NCBI GenBank assembly: GCA_002688185.1
Contig: NZCE01000008.1
Coordinates: 1-11,643, forward strand
Direction: 5' to 3'
Source of the DNA: Spirochaetales bacterium
GTDB taxonomy: Bacteria; Spirochaetota; Spirochaetia; ARS1246
DNA length: 11,643 nt
Shown one piece after another: positions 1-6,587 of this stretch. How positions within the stretch are numbered: position 1 is the stretch's first letter; each line of letters starts with the position of its first letter. The notes under the pieces were generated by a model. It worked only from the letters and a program-made list of their open reading frames with translations. It did not search any database and was not told where the DNA came from. Both the position numbers and the translations under genes were made by a program.

Positions 1-92
1 GAGCTGTAGACCAGCGCCAAGCTTGTTTTTAGCGAACAAATCAGAGCATTCAACTTGGGAGTAGTTTCGCCATTTTACCGGGAATTTACTGA

Positions 93-739
93 GGTCTGGC
101 ATTTACGCAGCCGCCGGCGGCATCGACGGTGAACGGCTCGGTCACGGTCCGCGGAGAGGTGGATGACAACAGACAGCTTACAAAAACCTACCTGTGGCAC
201 GGGCTGCTGGCGGCAACGCCTCCGGCCTTGACTGACCCGTCGTGGACGGATCTCGGCGCGTCGTTGGTGTGGAGCTATGTTCTCGACACCAGCCCTGTTG
301 CGCCTACCGGCGCGTATAAGGTCGTGGCGGTCACTGAAGATGTGTCGGGAAATCAATCCACGTACCAAACTTTGAACTTGACTGTGGACCAGACAACCGA
401 TCGACCTACCATCGACCTGACAAACCTCGTGGTAGGAGCGGCGGACAACGCCCTGGGCAGAAACGCCCGGGTAACGGGCAACATTGAAGATGATGACGGA
501 GTGGGCGCCACCGGCGTTCAGATACGTCTGAATCCAAACCCAGGCGCCGCAGGTTACCCCAACGACAACAACGGCTGGATAGCGGTTTCGGATCCGCCGG
601 CGAACATCGGCACTTTGGTATCTTGGTACCACGACATATCGGCGCTCGCGCAGGGACCACATACGGTTCAGCTCCGAGCCAGAGACAAAAACACGGCCGA
701 CGATACGGTTTACGGCAATGCGGCCATCTACGGATGGAC
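93..739 (+). pseudogene. Remnant of a multi-Ig-repeat surface protein, truncated at both ends
   Basis: The reading frame is open from just after an in-frame TGA at 90-92 and encodes two tandem Ig-like beta-sandwich repeats, at about 99-395 and 403-739. Each begins with a Pro-rich linker (TQPPAASTVNGSVTVRG; DRPTIDLTNL), has an acidic turn (EVDDN; NIEDDDG) and ends with the alternating-hydrophobic strand typical of bacterial Ig or cadherin-like adhesin repeats (YKVVAVTEDVSGN; HTVQLRARDKN). There is no signal peptide and no ribosome binding site; GTG at 129 is the first possible start but lies inside repeat 1, so the true N-terminus is missing. The frame continues to TAA at 801-803, but its last 21 residues are encoded by the left end of the insertion sequence. 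Intact relatives are long secreted or outer-surface proteins. I read this as a dead fragment; a frameshifted internal piece of a longer gene extending left of the window is the alternative. Confidence 0.7.
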
Positions 740-759
740 AATTCAGGCCGTCCCGCAAC
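740..759 (+). repeat. Left terminal inverted repeat of the IS1182-type element
   Basis: This 20-bp sequence is the exact reverse complement of 2563-2582. The identity stops at once on both sides, which fixes the ends of the element to within a base. Confidence 0.85.
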
Positions 760-808
760 TAGGCGTTTGCATGCAGCGAAGGCATTATGATGCAGTCACA
801 TAAAAAGA

Positions 809-837
809 TATACATTTACAGCCCAATGTGATAAAAT
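809..837 (+). promoter_or_regulatory. Possible transposase promoter
   Basis: A TATACA box (809-814, 4 of 6 to the -35 consensus) lies 17 nt from TAAAAT (832-837, 5 of 6 to the -10 consensus). It sits 27 nt before the transposase start and inside the element. It is based only on consensus matching in an AT-rich stretch. Confidence 0.35.
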
Positions 838-864
838 TCTCTCTCGTCCACTGGGGGGGAGATA

Positions 865-2442
865 ATGTCAAAAGACAAGACGCATGTCGAGATTCGCAAT
901 GAAAATAGCGAAATAGAGCTGTTCAAGATTACTGAAGAGATGCAGGAAGCGATGGATCAAGCGCGGATGGAGAATATACGCCAAAGGGCGTCTACTGTGG
1001 AACCGGTAGCAGATAGCGAGAAGAGCAATTTCCGTGCATACGATCAGAATCAAGATTTTTTCGTGCCCGTTTCCAAGAAGACTTTTCTAGAAGAAAACCA
1101 CCCGGCTGCTATTATTGATCTCATTATTGAGAGGCTGGATCTGAGGGAGCTCTATGAACGGTATTCGGATGAAGGGAATCCGGCGTATCATCCGAAAATG
1201 ATGTTGAAGGTGCTGTTCTATGCCTACTACGTCGGGATAATGAGCAGTAGGACCATTTGGGATTGTGTAATCAACCGAGCCGATTTCATATACCTAGCCG
1301 CCGGGCAAGTGCCGAACTTCCGCACGATCAATACCTTCAGGCTTTGGCATATAGAAAAACTTGGAGGATTGTTTGCGCAAATTGTGATGCTGTGCAAGGA
1401 ACTTGGAATGATTGGCTTTGAGCACATGGCGATTGATGGGCAGAAGATCCAAGCGAATGCGAACTTCAGAAAGAGCAAGAACCTCAAGGGACTGAAGAAA
1501 GAGTACGAGAAAGTGAAAATGGGAATCGAAAAGCTGCTATCGAAAGAGGTGGACGAGTATTTCCCGGAGGAAACCAAAGAGAAACGGGTAGGACGGCTAT
1601 CAAAGAAACTTGAAGAGCTTGGTGAGTTTCAGAAGGAACTCGAGGCGCTTGGAGATGAAGAGAAACGGCTGAACATGAGCGACGTAGACGCGCCGGTGAT
1701 GAGCCACAAGGATGGGACCAGCAAGCCGAGTTATAACCACCAGAGTGGGACGGATGGAAAGTACGGGGTTGTCACGGCGGTGCAAACGACCCAAGGCAGT
1801 GACCGACCGGAAGATCTACTGGAGATGGTAGATGCGTCTATAGAGAACACCGGAGGTGAGCATGAGGCAGTGAGTGCCGATTGCGGGTTTTGCGATTACG
1901 ATATTCTTAAAAAGGTCGAAGAAGAGAGGGATGAGGAGTTCTATGTCCCTGACCGGATGTTTGAAAACTCAAAGAAAGATGCATCGGAAAAGAAACGCTA
2001 TGGCCATGAAGATTTCACCAAAGATGATGAGGGGAATTACACCTGCCCTGCAGGCCATGCGATGGAATATGTAGGAGTGGTAAAGAACGGCCAGGGAGCC
2101 GAGGTTGAGAAGTATATTGGAACAGGATGTGGTGAGTGTCCTTTGAAAGAGAAATGCACGAAAGGAAAACAACGTTCGCTTCAAGTTGATCTGCGCGAAG
2201 AGTACCGGGAGAAGATGCGTGAGAAACTGAGCTCGGATAAGGGGCGAGAAATCTATATGAAGCGCCAGGGGTTGGTAGAGCCACTACATGGGGATGACCA
2301 GAAAAACAAGGGGTGGAGGCAACACCATCTACGAGGATTGGAAAAAGCGACGGGGGAATTTCTCCTCATACGAATTGCTACCAACCTTGCAAAGATTATC
2401 AAGTATAAATCCGATGAGTTTATCGAGTTGGCGCTATCCTGA
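865..2442 (+). CDS. IS1182-family DDE transposase
   Basis: A 525-residue transposase that would cut and rejoin the ends of its own element. The N-terminal third holds the InsH/DUF772-type helical domain (about residues 70-180), including a YHPKMMLKVLFYAYY-like segment and the FRTINTFRLWH motif typical of IS5/IS1182 transposases. The RNase H-like catalytic core supplies D191 (in AIDGQKIQAN), D339 (in SADCGF) and E472 (in GLVEPLHG), so the DDE triad appears complete. A charged, coiled-coil-prone insert spans about residues 205-275. A cysteine cluster (C394, C422, C425, C431, with H398 near) lies between the second D and the E, as in many IS1182 members. Full family length with no frameshift suggests the protein could be functional. 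The ATG is supported by a purine-rich GGGGGGAG site ending 3 nt upstream. Codon use looks more A-rich than that of the flanking Ig and dehydrogenase genes. Confidence 0.93.
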   Translation: MSKDKTHVEIRNENSEIELFKITEEMQEAMDQARMENIRQRASTVEPVADSEKSNFRAYDQNQDFFVPVSKKTFLEENHPAAIIDLIIERLDLRELYERYSDEGNPAYHPKMMLKVLFYAYYVGIMSSRTIWDCVINRADFIYLAAGQVPNFRTINTFRLWHIEKLGGLFAQIVMLCKELGMIGFEHMAIDGQKIQANANFRKSKNLKGLKKEYEKVKMGIEKLLSKEVDEYFPEETKEKRVGRLSKKLEELGEFQKELEALGDEEKRLNMSDVDAPVMSHKDGTSKPSYNHQSGTDGKYGVVTAVQTTQGSDRPEDLLEMVDASIENTGGEHEAVSADCGFCDYDILKKVEEERDEEFYVPDRMFENSKKDASEKKRYGHEDFTKDDEGNYTCPAGHAMEYVGVVKNGQGAEVEKYIGTGCGECPLKEKCTKGKQRSLQVDLREEYREKMREKLSSDKGREIYMKRQGLVEPLHGDDQKNKGWRQHHLRGLEKATGEFLLIRIATNLAKIIKYKSDEFIELALS

Positions 2443-2562
2443 AGGTCGGAAAGGAAAGAAAAGAATAAGAAAAGGCTATTGTTCGCTGACCGCCGCCAGA
2501 AAAAAATCAGCTCGCCCGTGACGTTACCGGCGCGGCTCAGGGGGGAGGTCTCCGCTCAGATC

Positions 2563-2582
2563 GTTGCGGGACGGCCTGAATT
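2563..2582 (-). repeat. Right terminal inverted repeat of the IS1182-type element
   Basis: Exact inverted copy of 740-759. The 120 bases between the transposase stop and this repeat carry no gene and are typical non-coding IS end sequence. Confidence 0.85.
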
Positions 2583-2646
2583 AGGTATGTGAGGTGGCAG
2601 GGGAAGCAGGATTCAGGTCAAGAGAAGCTTGAATTCTGAAATGGTG

Positions 2647-2664
2647 CCACGGGCATGCCCGTGG
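2647..2664. repeat. 18-bp perfect palindrome upstream of the dehydrogenase
   Basis: CCACGGGCATGCCCGTGG is its own reverse complement and ends 8 nt before the AGGAG ribosome binding site of the following gene. As DNA it could be a dimeric operator; as RNA it would form a strong GC hairpin just 5' of the ribosome site. It could also be a REP-like dispersed repeat or a remnant of a mobile-element end. No T-run follows, so it is not a standard terminator. Confidence 0.6.
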
Positions 2665-2683
2665 GGATCCACTAGGAGCAAAA

Positions 2684-3421
2684 ATGGCCGGCAAAATTTC
2701 TTTCGACTTCTCGGATCAGAAAATCATTGTAACAGGAGGATCAAACGGCATTGGTCTATCCATAGCTAGGGCCTTTCAAGCCGCCGGCGCCGACGTCGCG
2801 ATCACCGGAACTCGGACCGGGTTGGCCGACTATCCGCATGATCTTTCAGGTCTCTCCTATCACCAGCTTCGTGTCGAGGATGGCGGGGCGGTGGACGCCT
2901 TCATCGGCGGCTTAAAACGCATCGACGTTCTCGTTAATGCGGCCGGCACCGCGCTTCGAGAGCAAGAATACGAGCCGAAAGGCTTCGAGCTTATCATGCG
3001 CGTCAACTTGCTCGGCACACAGCGGGCAATACATGCGGCATTTCCCCGACTCAAGGAATCGAACGGATCGGTGATTAACGTTGCCTCGATGACCAGTTAC
3101 TTTGGCTTCGAGCGAGTGCCGGCATACAGCGCTTCCAAGACGGCGATCGTTTCGCTGACAAAGTCACTTGCGGCCGCGTGGGCCGGAGACGGTATACGGA
3201 TCAATGCGATAGCTCCCGGATGGGTGGTGACGAATCTAACGGAAAAGGCGCGTGCAAACCAGGAGCTCAACGCCGCCATCATTAAGCGGACACCGATGCA
3301 TCGGTGGGCGCAGCCAGATGAAATGGTGGGCGCCGTGCTATTCCTCTGTTCTTCGGCAGCCGGATTCATCACCGGCATCACACTGCCTGTCGACGGCGGA
3401 TTTCTGGCGAGTATTTTTTAG
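2684..3421 (+). CDS. SDR-family NAD(P)-dependent oxidoreductase
   Basis: A 245-residue classical short-chain dehydrogenase/reductase, the usual length, expected to be a cytosolic oxidoreductase on an alcohol, sugar or keto substrate. Visible motifs are the TGGSNGIG cofactor loop (17-24), NAAG (85-88), N108, S135, and the catalytic YSASK (Y148, K152), followed by the APGWV segment and the C-terminal ITLPVDGG stretch. The residue after the second beta strand is Arg (R44 in TGTR) rather than Asp, which favours NADP(H) over NAD(H). All catalytic residues are present. ATG at 2684 is preceded by AGGAG (2673-2677) at 6-nt spacing. The truncated gene 13 nt downstream has its own strong ribosome site, so this was probably the first gene of a small catabolic or biosynthetic operon. 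Substrate cannot be told; FabG and sugar dehydrogenases share these motifs. Confidence 0.9.
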   Translation: MAGKISFDFSDQKIIVTGGSNGIGLSIARAFQAAGADVAITGTRTGLADYPHDLSGLSYHQLRVEDGGAVDAFIGGLKRIDVLVNAAGTALREQEYEPKGFELIMRVNLLGTQRAIHAAFPRLKESNGSVINVASMTSYFGFERVPAYSASKTAIVSLTKSLAAAWAGDGIRINAIAPGWVVTNLTEKARANQELNAAIIKRTPMHRWAQPDEMVGAVLFLCSSAAGFITGITLPVDGGFLASIF

Positions 3422-3434
3422 ATCGGAGGAAACA

Positions 3435-3641
3435 ATGTGTCAATTGGCGCAGCCCCTCTATGCCGAAGTCCTCCGGCGGCCGTTCATGCTCACAATGCCA
3501 CTTTCCGACGTAGGCGTCCCGGTGCTATTTCGCCACTGCCAAGAATCTGTAAATCTGCATTCCATCTACGGAATTACAGACTTTATTGACAAAAGGACTC
3601 TTCTCGCAGGATGCTCGTTGCATGTACGTCCCTCGGTTTGA
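3435..3641 (+). pseudogene. 5' fragment of an unidentified gene, co-oriented with the dehydrogenase
   Basis: ATG at 3435 follows a textbook GGAGG site (3425-3429, 5-nt spacing) 13 nt after the dehydrogenase stop, exactly where the second gene of an operon would begin. The frame gives 68 residues starting MCQLAQPLYAEVL. From about 3541 the DNA is better explained as the leader of the DUF4143 ATPase: the palindrome at 3546-3580 and that protein's N-terminal codons occupy another frame, and this frame ends inside the ATPase gene. I infer that about the first 35 codons belong to a lost gene and the rest is readthrough into foreign leader sequence. I do not recognise the family. A genuine small protein is possible but less likely. 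Confidence 0.5.
3546..3580. promoter_or_regulatory. 35-bp imperfect palindrome upstream of the DUF4143 ATPase
   Basis: Arms TCTGTAAATCTGCA (3546-3559) and TACGGAATTACAGA (3567-3580) pair at 11 of 14 positions plus one G-T wobble around a 7-base centre. The outer seven pairs are perfect. It ends 41 nt before the ATG of the ATPase gene. Size and symmetry suit a dimeric operator or a stem-loop in the leader. It lies at the border between the truncated gene and the ATPase, so it could equally be an end or attachment-like site of whatever brought the ATPase in. Confidence 0.5.
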
Positions 3642-4284
3642 CGAGGCAGCAGCCATCGACTTGCTCGATCAGTATCCAGTGGTGGCGATAGTCGGTCCAC
3701 GGCAGTGTGGGAAATCGACTCTGGCAAAGCACATTCTCTCCAATTGGCATAAGCTTGGCGAGTCGTTGGGCGTTACTGGATCAACACTCAGGTCATATAC
3801 TGAGATCCTCGAGAAGACATTTATGGTCAGGATTTTACGTCCTTATCGGGCGAACGTGAAGAAGCGCCTCGTCAAGTCCCCCAAGATTTTTATTCGCGAT
3901 ACCGGTATCCTCCACTCGCTGCTAGAGATCGACTCATTCAACACCCTGATGGGGCACCCGGTGTTTGGTCAGTCGTGGGAGTCTTATGCGGTCGAACAAA
4001 TCATTACTGGCCTGCCGGAATGGCAGCCGCATTTCTACCGAACATCTGATGGCGCAGAAGTTGACCTGCTGCTTGCACGCGGCCAACAACGCGTTGCGGT
4101 AGAATGCAAGGCTTCTGCCTCCCCGAAAGTCGGCGCCGGGTTCTTTCACTGTTCTAAAGATCTCAACGCAGACGCAGCATTCATTGCCTGTCCACTTGAA
4201 ACGAGCCAAATATATCCTTACAACGAAAAAACGAGGGTAGCGTCGGTAGACAGCATCATCAGGGATTTAAGGGGAAAGTACTAG
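3622..4284 (+). pseudogene. AAA ATPase/DUF4143 protein with a large in-frame internal deletion
   Basis: The N-terminus (MYVPRF, then the Walker A loop GPRQCGKST at residues 25-33) is that of the AAA_14/DUF4143 ATPases, which usually run to roughly 380 residues. Right after the P-loop helix (TLAKHILSNW) the protein jumps to the region normally past residue 190 (KLGESLGVTG, then ILEKTFMVRILRPY and KKRLVKSPKIFIRDTGILH). The Walker B/DEIQ segment and sensor regions are absent. The DUF4143 C-terminal domain is complete, with the nuclease-like pattern GAEVDLLL...VAVECKAS. The remaining 220 residues stay in one frame across the junction near 3745-3752. Without Walker B it should not hydrolyse ATP. 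ATG 3622 is chosen because family members start with M-x-x-P/R-R; TTG at 3586 would add 12 unusual residues. Function of intact members is poorly known. Confidence 0.75.
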
Positions 4285-4371
4285 AATCGTTTTCAGCCCA
4301 ATATTGTAGAATATGCCAACAAGATGATACCTTACTAGAAAGTTCCATTTTCCCTCGCTAAGGAGGCGCTC

Positions 4372-5070
4372 ATGCGTGGCCGTTTTTTTTTCCTAATCTG
4401 CGTCGGATTGTTGCTTTTCAACATCGCCACGCGGCCGTTTTCCACCAACGCTCAGCAAAAACGCCCGGTGAAACCCGCCACTGAAGTCTTTGACCAGGTG
4501 ATGGCGGACCTTGGACCTGAAGGTTCGACTCTGGCCGTTGTCCCGGTCCCTCCGGGCTGGGGAGATGGCCGGGTTACGGAGCGCGACGTTCTGGCGCTCG
4601 CGCAATACTGCGTGTGGGGTTTTAATCAGCTTCTCGCGGTAGAGGGTACCGGGATCCAGATAGGTCCTCTCGGGCAGGCCCGGATGATCGATTTTTGGGT
4701 CTATGTCTGGGACGAGGTCGACCATGAGACCAAGGCCGTCGTCAGCGTGGCGGACATTATCTGGGCCACCATCAACCGGGCTTGGAATGAGGCTAATCCG
4801 ATGCAGCAGTTGGCCATAATCATGCAATTTGCCGGTATCGTAGAGGAGGTGTGGGGCGGGTTTCAGCAGGAGACAGTTGCATACCTGAGTGGGTATATCA
4901 CCCCGGAGCAGTACGCGTGGGTGGTAGACCAGGTCATCGCCGCCGAATATGCCGCCGGCGGGGGTGGTAGCTCCGTCGGCGGGGCCCTTGATGTTATTGT
5001 CGACTATGCTCAGGCCGAGGAATCGTACGTGATTAACGACGGATCGGGTGACATCGTATACCCGGATTGA
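4372..5070 (+). CDS. Secreted protein of unknown function
   Basis: A 232-residue protein I do not recognise. Residues 1-28 form a clear Sec signal peptide: a basic start (MRGR), a hydrophobic core (FFFLICVGLLLF) and a probable signal peptidase I site after STNA, before QQ. No lipobox Cys is present, so it is likely periplasmic or exported. The mature part is acidic, rich in Trp and aromatics, with predicted helical stretches around residues 90-180, a GGGGSSVGG linker near residue 195 and an acidic tail. The ATG is well supported by AAGGAGG (4360-4366) at 5-nt spacing. Codons 4-7 contain nine consecutive T residues (4383-4391), where slippage would abolish the signal peptide. It starts 87 nt after the DUF4143 remnant and ends 80 nt before a convergent gene, so it is probably transcribed alone. 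Confidence 0.75.
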   Translation: MRGRFFFLICVGLLLFNIATRPFSTNAQQKRPVKPATEVFDQVMADLGPEGSTLAVVPVPPGWGDGRVTERDVLALAQYCVWGFNQLLAVEGTGIQIGPLGQARMIDFWVYVWDEVDHETKAVVSVADIIWATINRAWNEANPMQQLAIIMQFAGIVEEVWGGFQQETVAYLSGYITPEQYAWVVDQVIAAEYAAGGGGSSVGGALDVIVDYAQAEESYVINDGSGDIVYPD

Positions 5071-5150
5071 CGATCCTCGCTACAAACTACATGAACACTT
5101 ATCGTTTTTTATACACGAGCGGTGCGCCGGCCCTTGACCTGTTGCCGTTG

Positions 5151-5576
5151 CTATTTAGAGTCTGCGTCCGCGAGGTGATCGTCGTGATAAGGATCGTCAA
5201 AGTAGGCTAATTGCCCATCCTCAAAGCTGAAGTTTGAGATAAGCCAGCCGGTCGGTGCAGTCGCCGCGTCTCCGTTAAACTTAATTCCTTTTTTCTCGAG
5301 CTCCTTCATCTTTTCCGGCAGGTTTCTGACGCCGTAGCCCACGTGGGTCAATCCCGGGCCACGGTCTTTGAGGAACTTCTCGAGCTCGGGATAATCGATC
5401 GGTCGCTGAAACTCGATAATTGTTTCTCCGCATTGAAACGTTGCCATCTCAAACGTCGTGCCGTTGCTTACTGTCTTTCTCTCTTTTAGCTCTAGGCCAA
5501 ACAAGCTCTCAAAATCATTGATAATCTTGTCCATATCGTCAACTGCATACGCCACATGGTGAACAAACTCAAACAT
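5151..5576 (-). CDS. VOC-fold protein resembling methylmalonyl-CoA epimerase
   Basis: A 141-residue vicinal-oxygen-chelate protein of the glyoxalase/methylmalonyl-CoA epimerase type, with the two beta-alpha-beta-beta-beta modules at residues 3-60 and 74-130. Module 1 starts FVHHVAYAVDDM and module 2 GLTHVGYGVRNL, supplying metal-ligand candidates H7, E55 (in TIIEFQRP) and H78. The fourth ligand, normally a Glu in a terminal IEL strand, appears to be replaced: the strand reads QLAYFDDP. Epimerases of this fold shift a proton on methylmalonyl-CoA in propionate metabolism, but no mutase gene lies in the window and the changed ligand leaves the substrate open. ATG at 5576 is 8 nt from AAGGAG; the GTG directly before it (5579) would be 5 nt away and add one residue. 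It follows the radical SAM gene by 36 nt and is probably cotranscribed. Confidence 0.8.
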   Translation of the reverse strand: MFEFVHHVAYAVDDMDKIINDFESLFGLELKERKTVSNGTTFEMATFQCGETIIEFQRPIDYPELEKFLKDRGPGLTHVGYGVRNLPEKMKELEKKGIKFNGDAATAPTGWLISNFSFEDGQLAYFDDPYHDDHLADADSK

Positions 5577-5612
5577 CACATTTTCTCCTTAATATCTGCA
5601 TCCTACCGCAGA

Positions 5613-6587
5613 TCACACTCCTGGGATTCGGACCTCGGTTCCACACGCCTTGCACCGCTCCCTGCTTATACCGACCCACTCCGTATAGTACCCGCGCCTT
5701 TGGACCAGAAGACTATTGCACGAAGGGCACATGGTATTCGTCTCCACTCCTCCGACGTTTCCCGCATATACAAAATGGAGTTTGTCACGCGCAATTTCTG
5801 CCAATAGATACACTGTCTCAGGCGCTGTGGCCTGTATGGAATACTTGTACGTCGGATAGTAGCATGAAAGATGGAGAGGAATCCCCCTGTCTATAGCTCC
5901 CAAAAAGCCGGCAATTTCAGAAATCTCCTCTTTGCTATCATTTTTGCCGGGGATGATGAGCGTTGTAACCTCGAGAAAAACTCGCTTTGAGGCGAGTTTG
6001 ATAAATTCGAGTACCGGGCCCAAGGCCCCTTTTAACTCCTTCTCATAGAAATCGTCGGAAAAAGATTTCAGATCGATATTTGCGGCGTCCATAAGGTCCA
6101 ATAGCTCTGCGGCGGGCTCCGGATTGAGAAAGCCGTTACTTACCAGAACATTTTTTAAGCCCTGTCGTCTGGCTATTTTTGCTGCCTCAACCACATATTC
6201 AAAATGGACAACGGATTCCGAGTAGGTGTATGCGATTCCTACCGAGTTTCGCCCCAGGGCAATATCCACGAGCTCGCCAGGAGAAATTGGTGCTTTTTGC
6301 GGCGTAACTCTCTGAGAAATATCATAGTTTTGGCAGAACGGACATCTTAAATTACAGCCATAAAATCCAATCGAGAGTATCGATCTCCCGGGGTAAAAGT
6401 GATAAAGGGGCTTTTTTTCTATTGGATCCATCGACACACCGGATGCAATGCCAAAATAGGGGAGGGCGAGCACCCCCGCCTCATTGGACCTCACCCTGCA
6501 GATACCTGAGTGCCCCGGGGCGATCCGGCAACCGTGTGGACACAGCCGGCATTCTACATATCCGTCGGTCTCGACTGCATAACTCAC
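5613..6587 (-). CDS. amrS: AmrS-type radical SAM enzyme (AmmeMemoRadiSam family)
   Basis: A 324-residue cytosolic radical SAM protein. The 4Fe-4S motif CxxxCxxC is C78, C82 and C85 in YGCNLRCPFCQN, the family's characteristic wording. An N-terminal cysteine module (C13, C16, C20, C30; CRLCPHGC...GIC) and the DPIEKKPLYHFYPG segment are diagnostic of AmrS. The last 40 residues add a zinc-ribbon-like set (C287, C290, C312, C315). The family is named for its genomic link to AMMECR1 and Memo; neither is in this window. I choose GTG at 6587: it overlaps the TGA of the preceding gene, lies 6 nt after AGAGGA, and starts just before the first Cys module, as in family members. The overlap suggests translational coupling. 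The reaction of this particular protein cannot be read from sequence, and the closely related pyruvate-formate-lyase-activase annotation is an older label for the same family. Confidence 0.9.
   Translation of the reverse strand: MSYAVETDGYVECRLCPHGCRIAPGHSGICRVRSNEAGVLALPYFGIASGVSMDPIEKKPLYHFYPGRSILSIGFYGCNLRCPFCQNYDISQRVTPQKAPISPGELVDIALGRNSVGIAYTYSESVVHFEYVVEAAKIARRQGLKNVLVSNGFLNPEPAAELLDLMDAANIDLKSFSDDFYEKELKGALGPVLEFIKLASKRVFLEVTTLIIPGKNDSKEEISEIAGFLGAIDRGIPLHLSCYYPTYKYSIQATAPETVYLLAEIARDKLHFVYAGNVGGVETNTMCPSCNSLLVQRRGYYTEWVGISRERCKACGTEVRIPGV

Larger units (their letters stand above)
740..2582 (+). mobile_element. Complete IS1182-family insertion sequence, about 1.84 kb
   Basis: Perfect 20-bp inverted repeats bound a single transposase gene. 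The left repeat is 740-759 and the right repeat 2563-2582; both read AATTCAGGCCGTCCCGCAAC inward. Total size, one-ORF layout and transposase type agree with the IS1182 family. The left end interrupts the Ig-repeat gene within its WTI strand. The 3 to 9 bases flanking each end (left ...GGATGGAC, right AGGTATGTG...) show no obvious direct repeat, and the sequence beyond the right end does not resume the Ig protein. This suggests deletion or recombination next to the element after insertion. The exact terminal base could be 740 or 741. Confidence 0.85.

Noticed and set aside
1..92. Possible upstream continuation of the Ig-repeat gene
   Set aside because: All three forward frames contain stops here and none continues the Ig repeat; nothing else is recognisable in these 92 bases.
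75..758. Long minus-strand open frames opposite the Ig-repeat remnant
   Set aside because: Arg-rich, low-complexity translations without a ribosome site or known motifs; they mirror the GC-rich coding frame on the plus strand.
815..837. TTTACA plus TAAAAT as the transposase promoter
   Set aside because: The spacing between them is only 11 nt; the TATACA box at 809 gives a 17-nt spacing and was preferred.
2564..2591. Outward promoter from the right IS end driving the dehydrogenase
   Set aside because: The candidate hexamers TTGCGG and TATGTG match the consensus at about half of positions; not distinguishable from chance.
5070..5110. Possible terminator after the secreted orphan gene (ACGAT/ATCGT pair followed by TTTTTT)
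   Set aside because: The stem has only five pairs with a loop of about 26 bases, too weak to call.
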